A stretch of DNA of 64,000 bases from DAOTTY01 sp034437575 (lineage in GTDB: Bacteria; Chloroflexota; Anaerolineae; Aggregatilineales; Phototrophicaceae), in contig DAOTTY010000071.1 in the NCBI GenBank assembly GCA_034437575.1, forward strand, positions 1 to 64,000, in the 5' to 3' direction. Position numbers and translations under genes: made by a program. Shown here piece by piece: positions 48,921 through 57,095 of this stretch (its first letter is position 1; every line of letters starts with the position of its first letter). The notes under the pieces were generated by a model that was not told the origin of the DNA, ran no database searches, and was given only the letters and a program-made list of their open reading frames with translations.

Positions 48921-51900
48921 AGAACGGTTCCGGATGCAACGTCATGGGGATAGCGAAATAGAAAACACTGCCGATCCCGGCCTGCGATTCAACCCACATT
49001 ATACCGTTGTGGGCTTCAACCAGTGCCTTTGCGATGGGCAGCCCAACGCTGGTATCGCCAATGCCTTGAATAATCTGATGATCGGCGCGGTAGCGCGGAG
49101 AGAACACCATGTCGAGGTCATCTGCGGCCACGCCGCCGCCATAATCGCTAACGCCCACCTGTATCACGTCGGCCAGGTCACTGTTTTTGAGGGTGAGGCG
49201 GGTTTGCTCTGCTGTGATGCTGACTTTGCTTTCGGTAGGCGAGACGAGATAGGCGTTGGTCAGCAGTTGGCCGATGACCTGACGCAGCGCGGACGGGTCG
49301 GCAAAAATGGGTGGGATGTCTTCGTCCAGTTGCAAGTCTAGCGTGAGGCTGCGCTCACGGAATTGGTGGGTAGCAGAGGTAATCATTTCTTCGAGCAGTT
49401 CAATCACATCTATAGATTCTAGCTTGAGCTTATACTGGCCGGTGTTGAGCGCCGTCAGGTGGGTGATGTCGTTGAGCATCGTTTGCAGGCGCACGACATT
49501 TGCTGAGATGCGCTGGAGGAAGTCGCGCTGCATTTCACTCAGGTAGCCGCCCGATTCGTTCACCAGTAACTCGATGAAGCCGAGTATCGGGGTGATGGGC
49601 GTCCGCAGCTCTTGCACCATGCTGAAGTACAGGCGATCCGTCTCGCTATCGCCCATGCTGTTCGCGGTGGAACTCGGTTCAGTGGGCGCAGCGGGCGGCG
49701 GCTGTGACTGCGCGGCTTCGAGTTGCGCCAGTGTTGTTTGCAGGTCGCGTTCAAGCCGGTCACGCTGGGCGGTGATTTCCTCGATCATCTGTCCCAACTC
49801 GTTGCGGCTGCTTTCGCTCAGCAGTTGGAACTCGACAGCGTTGCCCCCCAGTTGTGCAAACAGTTGGTCGCGCTCGGCTTCTACAGCCCGCAACTCGGCT
49901 TGCAGCCTGTCACGCTCCGAAGCGATCTTGCTGCGCTCACTGGATGTCGTTGTAAAGCGTTTTGCCAGTCGTTCCAGGCGGACGCTGAGTTCGGCAACAT
50001 CCTCTTCGTATTCAGTGCTTTTGGCCAGCAGTCTCGCTCGCTGCTCTTTCATTTTGTCCAGGCGTTCGGCCAGTTCGTCACGCTCACGCCGGATGGACTC
50101 TAGCTGGCGGGTGATAGCCTCGCGGTCACTGGCGATATGTCGGATTTCGGCTTCCATCTTCTCTAGCTGGTTTTCGCGCTCATCTTCTTTACGCATCCGC
50201 TTTTCAAAGCGGCGGCGCTCGCTGAGCAAGGCGTCCCGCTCTACCTTGAGCACTTCCATACGGGCTTGCAAGGCTGCGCGCTGGTCATAAAGTTGCTGCA
50301 CCATCTGCGTCAAGCCGGACTCACCGCCTTCCACGCCCAGCGCGGCAAGCTGTGCTTCCATATCTTGCAGATGGGCGCTCATACGGTCACGCTCAGTGCG
50401 CAGGCGGTCACGTTCCTGCTCCATGTCGGTCAGTACGTCCTGGGCGTTTTCTGGCAGCAGTTGGCCGCCACTCTCCCGGATTTCGGTCAGTTGTTCGCGC
50501 AGGCGGGCCAGCTCTGCGTTGAGGTCCTGTTTCTCGCGGTTCATTTGCTCCAGTTTGGCATTGAGCATGGCGTCTTCTTCGGTGCTGGTGGCGCTGGTGA
50601 GGGCTGTTTCGGCTGCCTGCACTCGCTCCACGAGCGCTTCCCGCTCGGTACGTAGGCTTTCCTGATCCTGGCGAATGGCGACAATGCGATCCGTTAGCGA
50701 TAGGCCCTGTTGGGTGTCGCCTAGCAGGCCAGTCAGGCGGGTGCGCTCGTCGTCCAGTTCCAGCTTGAGCAGCGCGACCTGCTTTTGAAGTGCCCCGTTT
50801 TGCTCACGGGCGGCATCCAGTGCAGACTGCATCTCTTTGTGAGCAGACAGTACGTCGCCGTCCTCAACTTCGTCCAGGGGAACGCCCGCCAGCATCGCCT
50901 GGATGGTGCGTTCTTCAGCACGCATGGTGGCCTCGTTGGCAGCATGGCTGAGCGCCAGCAAACTGCCAGAGACGATGCCAATGCCCTTAAGCAGTTCGCG
51001 CTCGCTGTCCAGCAGTTCGCGGCGGGCGTAAGGCAGGCCAATGACGAGTACAGCGACGAGTTCGTCGTCGCGCATGAGGGGCTGTAAGTACGTTGGCCCT
51101 ATCTGCTGAATATCCAGGCGTTCGTACAGGTCGCGCAGTTCGTCCGGGTTTCGATCTACGAACAGGGGCCGCTGCTGTTTGCGTTCAATAGCGTTGACGA
51201 GGGTCACCTGCTTTTCCAGGTTGAGCGAGAACATCGGCGCGATGGGGCCGCCCATCACGCGATCATAACCCAGGTCAATGTCAGCGTAGTTAGCGTCGTC
51301 TACGTAAAGCAACACGCCTATATCGGCTTTGAGGACTTCGGTGGCTGCTTTGACGATACGCTGCGGAATTTCGGATGGCTGCGTTTGCTCAAGGATGAGG
51401 CCCAGCGTTCGCAGCAGCAGCACCGACTCACGCTCAATGGGGGTGCTTTGGGAGGTGGTTTGCGCCCTGGAAAACGGCTGGGAAGAAACAGATGGCACAC
51501 CGTCTGAATGGGTAGGTTGTGCCGCTTTTACGTAGCCTGTATCTGTTGGGGCTGGGCTGGGTACAGGGGCAATAGGAAGCGATTGCTTCAGTTGCACTCC
51601 CAGGGCAAGCTCATAACCATAGACAACTTTGCGATAGACGACCAACGGCACAATGGGTGCGGCAAGAAACATACCCAGGCGGGCAAAGCCGCTGTAGTTG
51701 CCCAACACCACGCCGCTGCTCATTTGCCATAGGGACGCGCCAAACCCGCCAATCAGAATTAGAAAGAAGAGTATTTTCAGGGGTGCGTCAATGATGCTGC
51801 GGAAGTACCCCAGCATGACGATAAACCCCAGCAGCGCAATCACCAGTTGAATGAAAGCCCACGCAACCCCCAACCGGCTCAGGTTGAAATCCAGTGATGC

Positions 51901-52317
51901 GGCCAGCCCGGCCCACTGCACTCCGGTCACTACATAGCCGATGACAGTTGTTAATAGCAGTACAAACAGGCCCGACGCCACAATGCCACCATGACGCTCC
52001 GCATCTGCCGTCAGGAAGGCCCAGCCCAGCAGCAGCATAGCCGTTGTGGTAATGGCCCGCTCAAGCGGCGGCAAGATGGTGTTGGCATCTTGCCCGGTGA
52101 ATACCGCAAAAAGAGCGCCTGCCATCAGGATCAACCAGCCCAACAGGGCACCCCCCGTTGCCAGGCTGTAACGAGATGCCGTGCGGCTTTGCGGGCGGCG
52201 CGTCAGTTGGCCAAGCGCGACGGCCAAACCGGCGCTCAAGGCGAGTACCACCAGCATATGATAGAAGAAGTCGCCAGGGGGCTGCACGAATAAGTCGGTT
52301 AGGTCGAGTTCAAGCAA
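48904..52317 (-). CDS. Large membrane sensor protein, histidine-kinase-like, phosphoacceptor His replaced
   Basis: About 1137 residues from TTG 52317. An ATG at 52368 is in frame but overlaps a TATACT promoter box, so it is unlikely. About seven membrane helices occupy the first 250 residues. A GAF domain lies at about 330-470, then a very long coiled coil (about 480-880). HisKA follows, but its H-box reads VQELRTPITPILGF: Gln (CAA at 49612-49614) stands where His is expected. The ATPase part keeps LLTNAY, DYGGGV and GDTSVGLPIAKALVEAH. So it can probably bind ATP but not autophosphorylate by the standard route. It precedes LysM and LCP genes, hinting at envelope sensing. Confidence 0.88.
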   Translation of the reverse strand: MLELDLTDLFVQPPGDFFYHMLVVLALSAGLAVALGQLTRRPQSRTASRYSLATGGALLGWLILMAGALFAVFTGQDANTILPPLERAITTTAMLLLGWAFLTADAERHGGIVASGLFVLLLTTVIGYVVTGVQWAGLAASLDFNLSRLGVAWAFIQLVIALLGFIVMLGYFRSIIDAPLKILFFLILIGGFGASLWQMSSGVVLGNYSGFARLGMFLAAPIVPLVVYRKVVYGYELALGVQLKQSLPIAPVPSPAPTDTGYVKAAQPTHSDGVPSVSSQPFSRAQTTSQSTPIERESVLLLRTLGLILEQTQPSEIPQRIVKAATEVLKADIGVLLYVDDANYADIDLGYDRVMGGPIAPMFSLNLEKQVTLVNAIERKQQRPLFVDRNPDELRDLYERLDIQQIGPTYLQPLMRDDELVAVLVIGLPYARRELLDSERELLKGIGIVSGSLLALSHAANEATMRAEERTIQAMLAGVPLDEVEDGDVLSAHKEMQSALDAAREQNGALQKQVALLKLELDDERTRLTGLLGDTQQGLSLTDRIVAIRQDQESLRTEREALVERVQAAETALTSATSTEEDAMLNAKLEQMNREKQDLNAELARLREQLTEIRESGGQLLPENAQDVLTDMEQERDRLRTERDRMSAHLQDMEAQLAALGVEGGESGLTQMVQQLYDQRAALQARMEVLKVERDALLSERRRFEKRMRKEDERENQLEKMEAEIRHIASDREAITRQLESIRRERDELAERLDKMKEQRARLLAKSTEYEEDVAELSVRLERLAKRFTTTSSERSKIASERDRLQAELRAVEAERDQLFAQLGGNAVEFQLLSESSRNELGQMIEEITAQRDRLERDLQTTLAQLEAAQSQPPPAAPTEPSSTANSMGDSETDRLYFSMVQELRTPITPILGFIELLVNESGGYLSEMQRDFLQRISANVVRLQTMLNDITHLTALNTGQYKLKLESIDVIELLEEMITSATHQFRERSLTLDLQLDEDIPPIFADPSALRQVIGQLLTNAYLVSPTESKVSITAEQTRLTLKNSDLADVIQVGVSDYGGGVAADDLDMVFSPRYRADHQIIQGIGDTSVGLPIAKALVEAHNGIMWVESQAGIGSVFYFAIPMTLHPEPFYAAES

Positions 52318-52356
52318 GGGGTTACTTACCTGCCGTTGATCTGGATTTATGTTGAA

Positions 52357-52365
52357 AGTATAGCA
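52357..52365 (-). promoter_or_regulatory. Extended -10 promoter of the large sensor gene
   Basis: Minus-strand TGC plus TATACT (52357-52362). The predicted start near 52350 lies downstream of the ATG at 52368, which is why TTG 52317 is preferred as start codon. No good -35 box. Confidence 0.5.
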
Positions 52366-52443
52366 CAACTGTTTTCCGGGCTTTGCAGCGTGGGCGTTAC
52401 ATGGGGTTAGAATGCGGTTGATTTTTCATGTGCCAACCCAAGC

Positions 52444-52471
52444 TTGACGCCCCCTATGCCTCCCTTATAGA
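52444..52471 (+). promoter_or_regulatory. Possible promoter of the Nudix/serine hydrolase pair
   Basis: TTGACG (52444-52449), 16 bases, TATAGA (52466-52471). The predicted start is about 52478, close to an ATG at 52482 that is out of frame with the Nudix domain. Confidence 0.45.
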
Positions 52472-52611
52472 CTTCTCGCCTATGATTACGGTAGTTATCG
52501 AGGGTCTATCTCATCGCACGGCAAATTGCCCGGTTCGTCCGGCGTTACCCGCTCATTGCCTATTTTGCAACGCGCCTTTGGCGGCTAACACGCCCCCACT
52601 ACACGGCAGGT

Positions 52612-52977
52612 GTGGTTGGGGTGGTGTTTAACGCGGCGGATGAGGTGCTATTGGTCGAGCATGTGCTGCATCCCAGGCATCCCTGGGGCTTGCCGGGGGG
52701 CTGGGTAGACCGCGCAGACAGCCTGGAAACCGCCGTTGTGCGTGAGTTGCAGGAAGAACTCGAACTGACGGTGTGTGTCGAGCAGGTTTTGTTGGTGGAA
52801 ATTATCCGGCGTTTTGGCGCTCACATTGACATCGCCTTTTTGTGTTCTACAAAGGGTGAGGTGGGCCAACTAAGCGGTGAACTGCTTACTTATCGCTGGA
52901 CGCCGCCGCCCGACTTGCCGGATTTGACTTCCTTTCACACCAGGGCGATACAACAAGCTATCAAGCTGAGGTCTTAG
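52612..52977 (+). CDS. Nudix hydrolase (N-terminal end uncertain)
   Basis: The Nudix box GGWVDRADSLETAVVRELQEEL fits GX5EX7REUXEEXGU with small changes. GTG 52612 is the only usual start in this frame, giving 121 residues, but it leaves no ribosome site. The same frame is open back to 52495 and encodes a sensible helical stretch (IARQIARFVRRYPLIAYFATRLWRLTRPHYTAG) without ATG, GTG or TTG before the stop at 52492. An ATG at 52482 is one frame off. So the gene either starts with a rare codon or has suffered a frameshift (or a sequence error). Nudix enzymes cleave nucleoside diphosphate-linked compounds; the substrate is unknown. Five bases separate it from the next gene. Confidence 0.75.
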   Translation: MVGVVFNAADEVLLVEHVLHPRHPWGLPGGWVDRADSLETAVVRELQEELELTVCVEQVLLVEIIRRFGAHIDIAFLCSTKGEVGQLSGELLTYRWTPPPDLPDLTSFHTRAIQQAIKLRS

Positions 52978-52982
52978 TCGTC

Positions 52983-54605
52983 ATGCCATTGACTGGTCTT
53001 GGAACCAAGCGTAAGACACGCCGATTTGCCACGCCCATATTGCCCATTCTATCAGCGTTGGCGCTGGCGGCGGCGTTGGCGCTGTTCGTGATTGAGCTGC
53101 TGCGATTTAGCCAGCAGCAGGTTCGGTTGCCGACAGACGTGAGCATTGCGGGGATTGATGTGGGCGGTTTGCTACCCGGTGAGGCTGTTGCCCGTTGGGA
53201 GGCAGCCTATGCGGAGCCGATTGTGTTGTATTACGGGGAAAGTCCGATTTTGCTTGACCCGGCATCGGTGGGTTTTCGAGCAAATAACGAAGTGATGTTG
53301 GCCAGCGCCCGCGCCGCAGACAACACAGGCAGCGCCTTTTGGGGCCGCTTCATGAATCATTTGATGCAGCAGGAAACGTTTAGCGGCCAGGACATTGACC
53401 TGACAGCAGACTACCAGCAGAGCTTGCTGCGGGACTTCCTGGTTGATGTGGCGCAGCGCTATGACCAGGGTGCGGGGGGCGCGAGCTATGACATTGACAC
53501 ATTGACGGTGACGGGGGGCGGCGTTGGCCGCCAGCTTAACGTGAATCAGGCCCTCAATCAGATTGAGGAAGCGCTGTTTGACCCCAGCAACCGGACAGTG
53601 TTCTTGCCAGTGGGGGGTACATCCACGTTCTCAGCCGATATTAGCACGCTGCGCGACCTGATTATCGGTTACCTTGACTCTGAGGGGTTCATCTACGATG
53701 GGCAGACGACGGTGGCGTCTGTTTATGTGATGGACCTGCAAACGGGTGAAGAAGTCAACATTCTGGGCGATGTGGCGTTTTCTGCGGCCAGCACGCAAAA
53801 AGTGCCCATCATGATTGAGTATTATAAGCGGCTGACGTTCGCCCCATCACAGGAGGAGGCATGGTTGATGGCCAACAGCCTGCTGTGCAGTAATAACTCA
53901 TCTTCTAACCTGCTGATGCAAATCATTGGTGAGGGCAATCTGTTTACCGGGCTGGGGCAAATTAACCAGACGATGCAATATTTAGGTGCCCGCAACACGT
54001 ACATTACAGCGCCGTTTGACCTGGGGATTCAGGGGCAGCAGTTAGGGTCGATTGGTGCCCCGCCCACTGACCCGAACCCCAACTTCAATACGGGTGCAGA
54101 TATTTACAACCGGACAACTGCTGAGGATATGGGCTTGCTGTTCAACCTGATTTACGACTGTGCATATTACGGATCAGGGTTGGCGGCAGTTTACCTGGAT
54201 GAATTCAACCAGACAGAATGCCAGCAGATGTTGGAACTCATGAGCGCGAACGATTTGCTGCGGCTGTTGCAGGGGGGCTTACCCCCAGACGTTCGCATCT
54301 CGCACAAAAACGGTTGGATTTTTGACATGGTTGGCGATGCGGGGATTGTGTTTTCACCCAGTGGGCGTCATTACATTGTTTCTGTGTTCTTGTGGGAAGA
54401 AAGCGAGTTCCAGGACTTTGAGCGGTTGTGGCCACTGCTAGAGGGTATTTCCAGGGCGACATGGAATTACTTTAACCCAGAAGCACCGCTAACATCGCCA
54501 CGAGATGATTTGCCGTTTACCGCACAAGAATGTGAGGGGAACTACCTGCCGCCGAGCGCTAATGACGTTAACTTGGATGACATTAACGCCTGGAAGACGC
54601 AGTAG
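52983..54605 (+). CDS. Membrane-anchored beta-lactamase-fold serine hydrolase
   Basis: 540 residues. One N-terminal helix (ILSALALAAALALFVIELL, about 20-38) anchors it. Residues 45-190 resemble the peptidoglycan-binding domain found in YoaR/VanW-type proteins (VSIAGIDVGGLLPGEAVARWEAAY). The class A beta-lactamase fold follows: SAASTQKVPI carries the SxxK nucleophile, NLLCSNNSSSNLLMQII has the SxN-type loop, and SHKNGWIFD stands in for KTG. This is the pattern of beta-lactamase-related serine hydrolases that act on peptidoglycan peptides outside the cell. No export signal besides the anchor. It is five bases after the Nudix gene. Confidence 0.87.
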   Translation: MPLTGLGTKRKTRRFATPILPILSALALAAALALFVIELLRFSQQQVRLPTDVSIAGIDVGGLLPGEAVARWEAAYAEPIVLYYGESPILLDPASVGFRANNEVMLASARAADNTGSAFWGRFMNHLMQQETFSGQDIDLTADYQQSLLRDFLVDVAQRYDQGAGGASYDIDTLTVTGGGVGRQLNVNQALNQIEEALFDPSNRTVFLPVGGTSTFSADISTLRDLIIGYLDSEGFIYDGQTTVASVYVMDLQTGEEVNILGDVAFSAASTQKVPIMIEYYKRLTFAPSQEEAWLMANSLLCSNNSSSNLLMQIIGEGNLFTGLGQINQTMQYLGARNTYITAPFDLGIQGQQLGSIGAPPTDPNPNFNTGADIYNRTTAEDMGLLFNLIYDCAYYGSGLAAVYLDEFNQTECQQMLELMSANDLLRLLQGGLPPDVRISHKNGWIFDMVGDAGIVFSPSGRHYIVSVFLWEESEFQDFERLWPLLEGISRATWNYFNPEAPLTSPRDDLPFTAQECEGNYLPPSANDVNLDDINAWKTQ

Positions 54606-54606
54606 T

Positions 54607-55032
54607 TCAGTCAATGCGCTTGACCATCGTCAGATGATTGCGGTTAGCGGTGTATTCGTAGTCAACGGTATCCATCACTTTTTTGATAAAGAACAATCCC
54701 CAACCGCCACCATAATCGGGACGGTCATCCAGGCTGGTTAAGGGGTCGGGTTCGGCAGACTGAAGCGGGTTAAACGGTGGCCCTTCGTCTATGATGATGA
54801 CTTTGAAATGGCTGCCGTCCTCGCGGATAACCAACTCAATGGATTTACTGGCACCGTCGGGGCCGTAGCCGTGTTCAATGATGTTGGTTACCGCCTCGTC
54901 AACGGCCAGCTCCAGGTGGTTAACGGCCTGCATCCCCAGGCCCGTTTCCTCGGCCACCTGTACCACCCAATTGCACACATTGGGCACCTGCTCCAGTTTA
55001 CCGGCCACACGCAACTGATGTTCATTGACCAT
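54607..55032 (-). CDS. RsbW-like ATP-binding anti-sigma/serine kinase protein
   Basis: 141 residues. It is a HATPase_c_2 domain: LELAVDEAVTNIIEHGYG is the N-box, VIIIDEGPPFNP and YGGGWGLFFIKKVMD are the G-boxes. Such proteins (RsbW, SpoIIAB type) bind and phosphorylate an STAS-domain antagonist or sequester a sigma factor. The gene lies 17 bases downstream of an STAS gene on the same strand, its probable partner. No sigma factor gene is in the window. Confidence 0.9.
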   Translation of the reverse strand: MVNEHQLRVAGKLEQVPNVCNWVVQVAEETGLGMQAVNHLELAVDEAVTNIIEHGYGPDGASKSIELVIREDGSHFKVIIIDEGPPFNPLQSAEPDPLTSLDDRPDYGGGWGLFFIKKVMDTVDYEYTANRNHLTMVKRID

Positions 55033-55049
55033 CGTTCGCCATCCGGGGC

Positions 55050-55391
55050 CTAGTAGCTGTCGAGGGCTTCGTCTTGCGTGGCGTAGATTTGCAGGATCGT
55101 ATCCAGCCCGGCCATTTCAAGCACTTCCAGCACACGCTCTGACGGCTGGGCAATCCGCAGGTCACCCGCACCCCGGCGCACCTTCTTGAGCGCTCCAACG
55201 ATTTCGCGCAGGCCCGCGCTGCTCATGTAATCGACGCTGGTCAGGTCCAGGATAAGGTTCATGTTGCCGCTGTCGATTTCGCCGTTGAGGGCTTCGGCAA
55301 ATTGGTTGGCGTTCATGCTGTCAATGCGCCCGCTGATTTCGACCAGCCGCACGCTGTCGTCTTTGACGCCTTTTACGTTCACATCTATCAT
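55050..55391 (-). CDS. STAS-domain anti-anti-sigma factor
   Basis: 113 residues, a single STAS domain. LVEISGRIDSMNANQFAEAL opens the fold, and LDLTSVDYMSSAGLREIVGAL holds the serine that is phosphorylated in SpoIIAA/RsbV proteins. The C-terminus (RIAQPSERVLEVLEMAGLDTILQIY) is typical. It forms a two-gene unit with the RsbW-like gene and should control its free state. Start is ATG 55391. Confidence 0.92.
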   Translation of the reverse strand: MIDVNVKGVKDDSVRLVEISGRIDSMNANQFAEALNGEIDSGNMNLILDLTSVDYMSSAGLREIVGALKKVRRGAGDLRIAQPSERVLEVLEMAGLDTILQIYATQDEALDSY

Positions 55392-55521
55392 CGCATTACC
55401 TCGAAGTTGATGACTCTATCACAGACCATGAAACATCTTTGAGTAGTGTACTATAAAAACACCCGCCCCAAAACGCCATGAATGAATTTAGAATGTAACG
55501 CCCATCTGCCCAAAACACCAT

Positions 55522-55527
55522 TATAAT
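55522..55527 (+). promoter_or_regulatory. -10 box before the 92-residue membrane protein gene
   Basis: A perfect TATAAT, 38 bases before ATG 55565. The -35 region has no clear match. Confidence 0.4.
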
Positions 55528-55564
55528 CCGCGTCAACAACGAAATAACACGACAGGCAAAACCT

Positions 55565-55843
55565 ATGAACTGGCAGGCGTTTACCATCGTCGCGCTTCTG
55601 TTTGGATTTACATTTTTGGTCATGCAGCGGGCAGACCCACAACGGCGCAGTGCTGTGCGGAATTTCGCGGTGTTTGTGGTGCTGTTGATTCTGATTTATG
55701 TGGGCTTTCGGCAGGCGCTGCTGGAGGGGGTGTTGGGCCTGGGGGTGGCGCTCATCTTCAATGCGCTGTTTTGGGTGCTGATTGGGCGCTACAACCCGGC
55801 AGAAAGCAGTGATGATATTCGCGTGCTGGGGATGGATGACTGA
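55565..55843 (+). CDS. Small membrane protein, 92 residues
   Basis: Two to three hydrophobic segments: about 4-18 (AFTIVALLFGFTFLV), 36-52 (FAVFVVLLILIYVGF) and 57-77 (LEGVLGLGVALIFNALFWVLI), with a short polar tail ending in Asp residues. No recognised family. It stands alone between minus-strand genes and has its own -10 box. Confidence 0.65.
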   Translation: MNWQAFTIVALLFGFTFLVMQRADPQRRSAVRNFAVFVVLLILIYVGFRQALLEGVLGLGVALIFNALFWVLIGRYNPAESSDDIRVLGMDD

Positions 55844-55872
55844 CCCATGCCCCAGCACACGCTTACCTGTCA

Positions 55873-56937
55873 CTAGCCGATGACGTTGATTGGAATCATG
55901 TTATCGTCTTGCAGCATCAACACGCTGGCGCGGGCAGCAACGGCTTGTGTGATGCTAAACAACGCCTTGCCTGCGGGTGAGTCTGCGTCAAATGCGACGG
56001 CTGGCCGCCCGTAGTCGCCGCCTTCGCGCACGGTTTTGGCCATTGGCACGCGCCCCAGGAACGGTACGTTGATTTGCTCGGCCAGCTTTTCGCCGCCGCC
56101 CTCACCGAAGAACTCCCCGGTCATGTTTTCCACAATGCCAATGATAGGCACGTTTAACTGCTCGAACATGGCAGCACTGCGGCGGGCGTCGGCAACGGCA
56201 ACATCTTGCGGCTGGGTAACGATGACCACGCCCGTGATCGGGAACGACTGCGCCAACGACAGCGGCGCGTCACCCGTGCCGGGGGGCAGGTCTACGATCA
56301 TGTAGTCCAGTTCGCCCCAGTTCACGTCTGTGAAGAACTGACGAATGGCGCTTTGCAGCATTGGCCCACGCAAGATCATGGGGCGGTCAGGCGTGGTGAG
56401 GAAGCCTGTGCTAATTAGCTTGACGCCGTGCGCCTCAAGTGGTTTCATGCGGCGTTGGCCGTCTTCGCTGTCTATTACGGGTGGGCGTCCGCTGGTGAGG
56501 CCAGTCATGTTGGGGATGTTCGGGTTCAGGATGTCTGCGTCAATGAGGCCGACGCGAGCGCCGGTGTCGGCAAGGCCGACGGCAACATTGGTGGAGATGG
56601 TGCTTTTGCCTACGCCGCCTTTACCACTGGCGACAGCAATAAGGCTCCTGGCGGGCATATCCAAACCCTTTGAGCGCTTGTCGGTGGGGACTTGGGCGTC
56701 CCAGTTGATCTTGAGGCGCTCAATGCCGTCTACCTTGCCGATAACGGCTTCGTTGCAGCGATCCACGAACACGTTTTTGAGGGGGCAGGCGGGCGTCGTT
56801 AGCACGATGGTGAAATTTGCGACCCCATCTGCTACGCTCAGGTCACGCACCATGCCGAGTGAAACAATATCCTGGTGAATTTCAGGCTCAATGACGGTGC
56901 CTAGCGCGGTCATCACCTGCTGCTCAATGTTGGTCAT
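55873..56937 (-). CDS. Mrp/ApbC-type iron-sulfur carrier ATPase, lacking CxxC
   Basis: 354 residues. The N-terminal MIP18-like domain (about 1-85) has TTPACPLK and the C-terminal P-loop domain has VASGKGGVGKSTISTNVAV near residue 105, LIDADILNPNIPNMTG, and VDLPPGTGDAPLSLAQ. Mrp/ApbC/NBP35 proteins carry and deliver Fe-S clusters, including to complex I. The loop before the GGG motif reads VENMTGEFFGEGGGEKLA: the CxxC that usually binds the bridging cluster is missing. TPACPLK keeps a Cys in the first domain. It lies just after the complex I operon on the same strand. Confidence 0.9.
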   Translation of the reverse strand: MTNIEQQVMTALGTVIEPEIHQDIVSLGMVRDLSVADGVANFTIVLTTPACPLKNVFVDRCNEAVIGKVDGIERLKINWDAQVPTDKRSKGLDMPARSLIAVASGKGGVGKSTISTNVAVGLADTGARVGLIDADILNPNIPNMTGLTSGRPPVIDSEDGQRRMKPLEAHGVKLISTGFLTTPDRPMILRGPMLQSAIRQFFTDVNWGELDYMIVDLPPGTGDAPLSLAQSFPITGVVIVTQPQDVAVADARRSAAMFEQLNVPIIGIVENMTGEFFGEGGGEKLAEQINVPFLGRVPMAKTVREGGDYGRPAVAFDADSPAGKALFSITQAVAARASVLMLQDDNMIPINVIG

Positions 56938-56978
56938 AACGTTAAGCGTCTCCTGTTATTTTAATCGCAGTCTGAATA

Positions 56979-56984
56979 AGTATA
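56979..56984 (-). promoter_or_regulatory. -10 box before mrp
   Basis: Minus-strand TATACT, about 42 bases before ATG 56937. The -35 region is weak. It lies after the nuo terminator, so mrp is probably transcribed on its own. Confidence 0.4.
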
Positions 56985-57030
56985 ATGCAGGTCAGCAAAA
57001 TTCTAGAGGCTAATCCGCAAATAGAATGCA

Positions 57031-57060
57031 AACAGGGACGGCGCAAACACCGTCCCTGTT
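57031..57060 (-). terminator. Stem-loop at the end of the nuo operon
   Basis: AACAGGGACGG (57031-57041) pairs perfectly with CCGTCCCTGTT (57050-57060). On the minus strand it is followed by TGCATTCTATTTG, so termination may be weak. Its CAGGG...CCCTG form also resembles the palindromic elements elsewhere in the window. Confidence 0.6.
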
Positions 57061-57095
57061 GTGGGCGCTACAAATTGTGACGCAAACGCAAAAAC

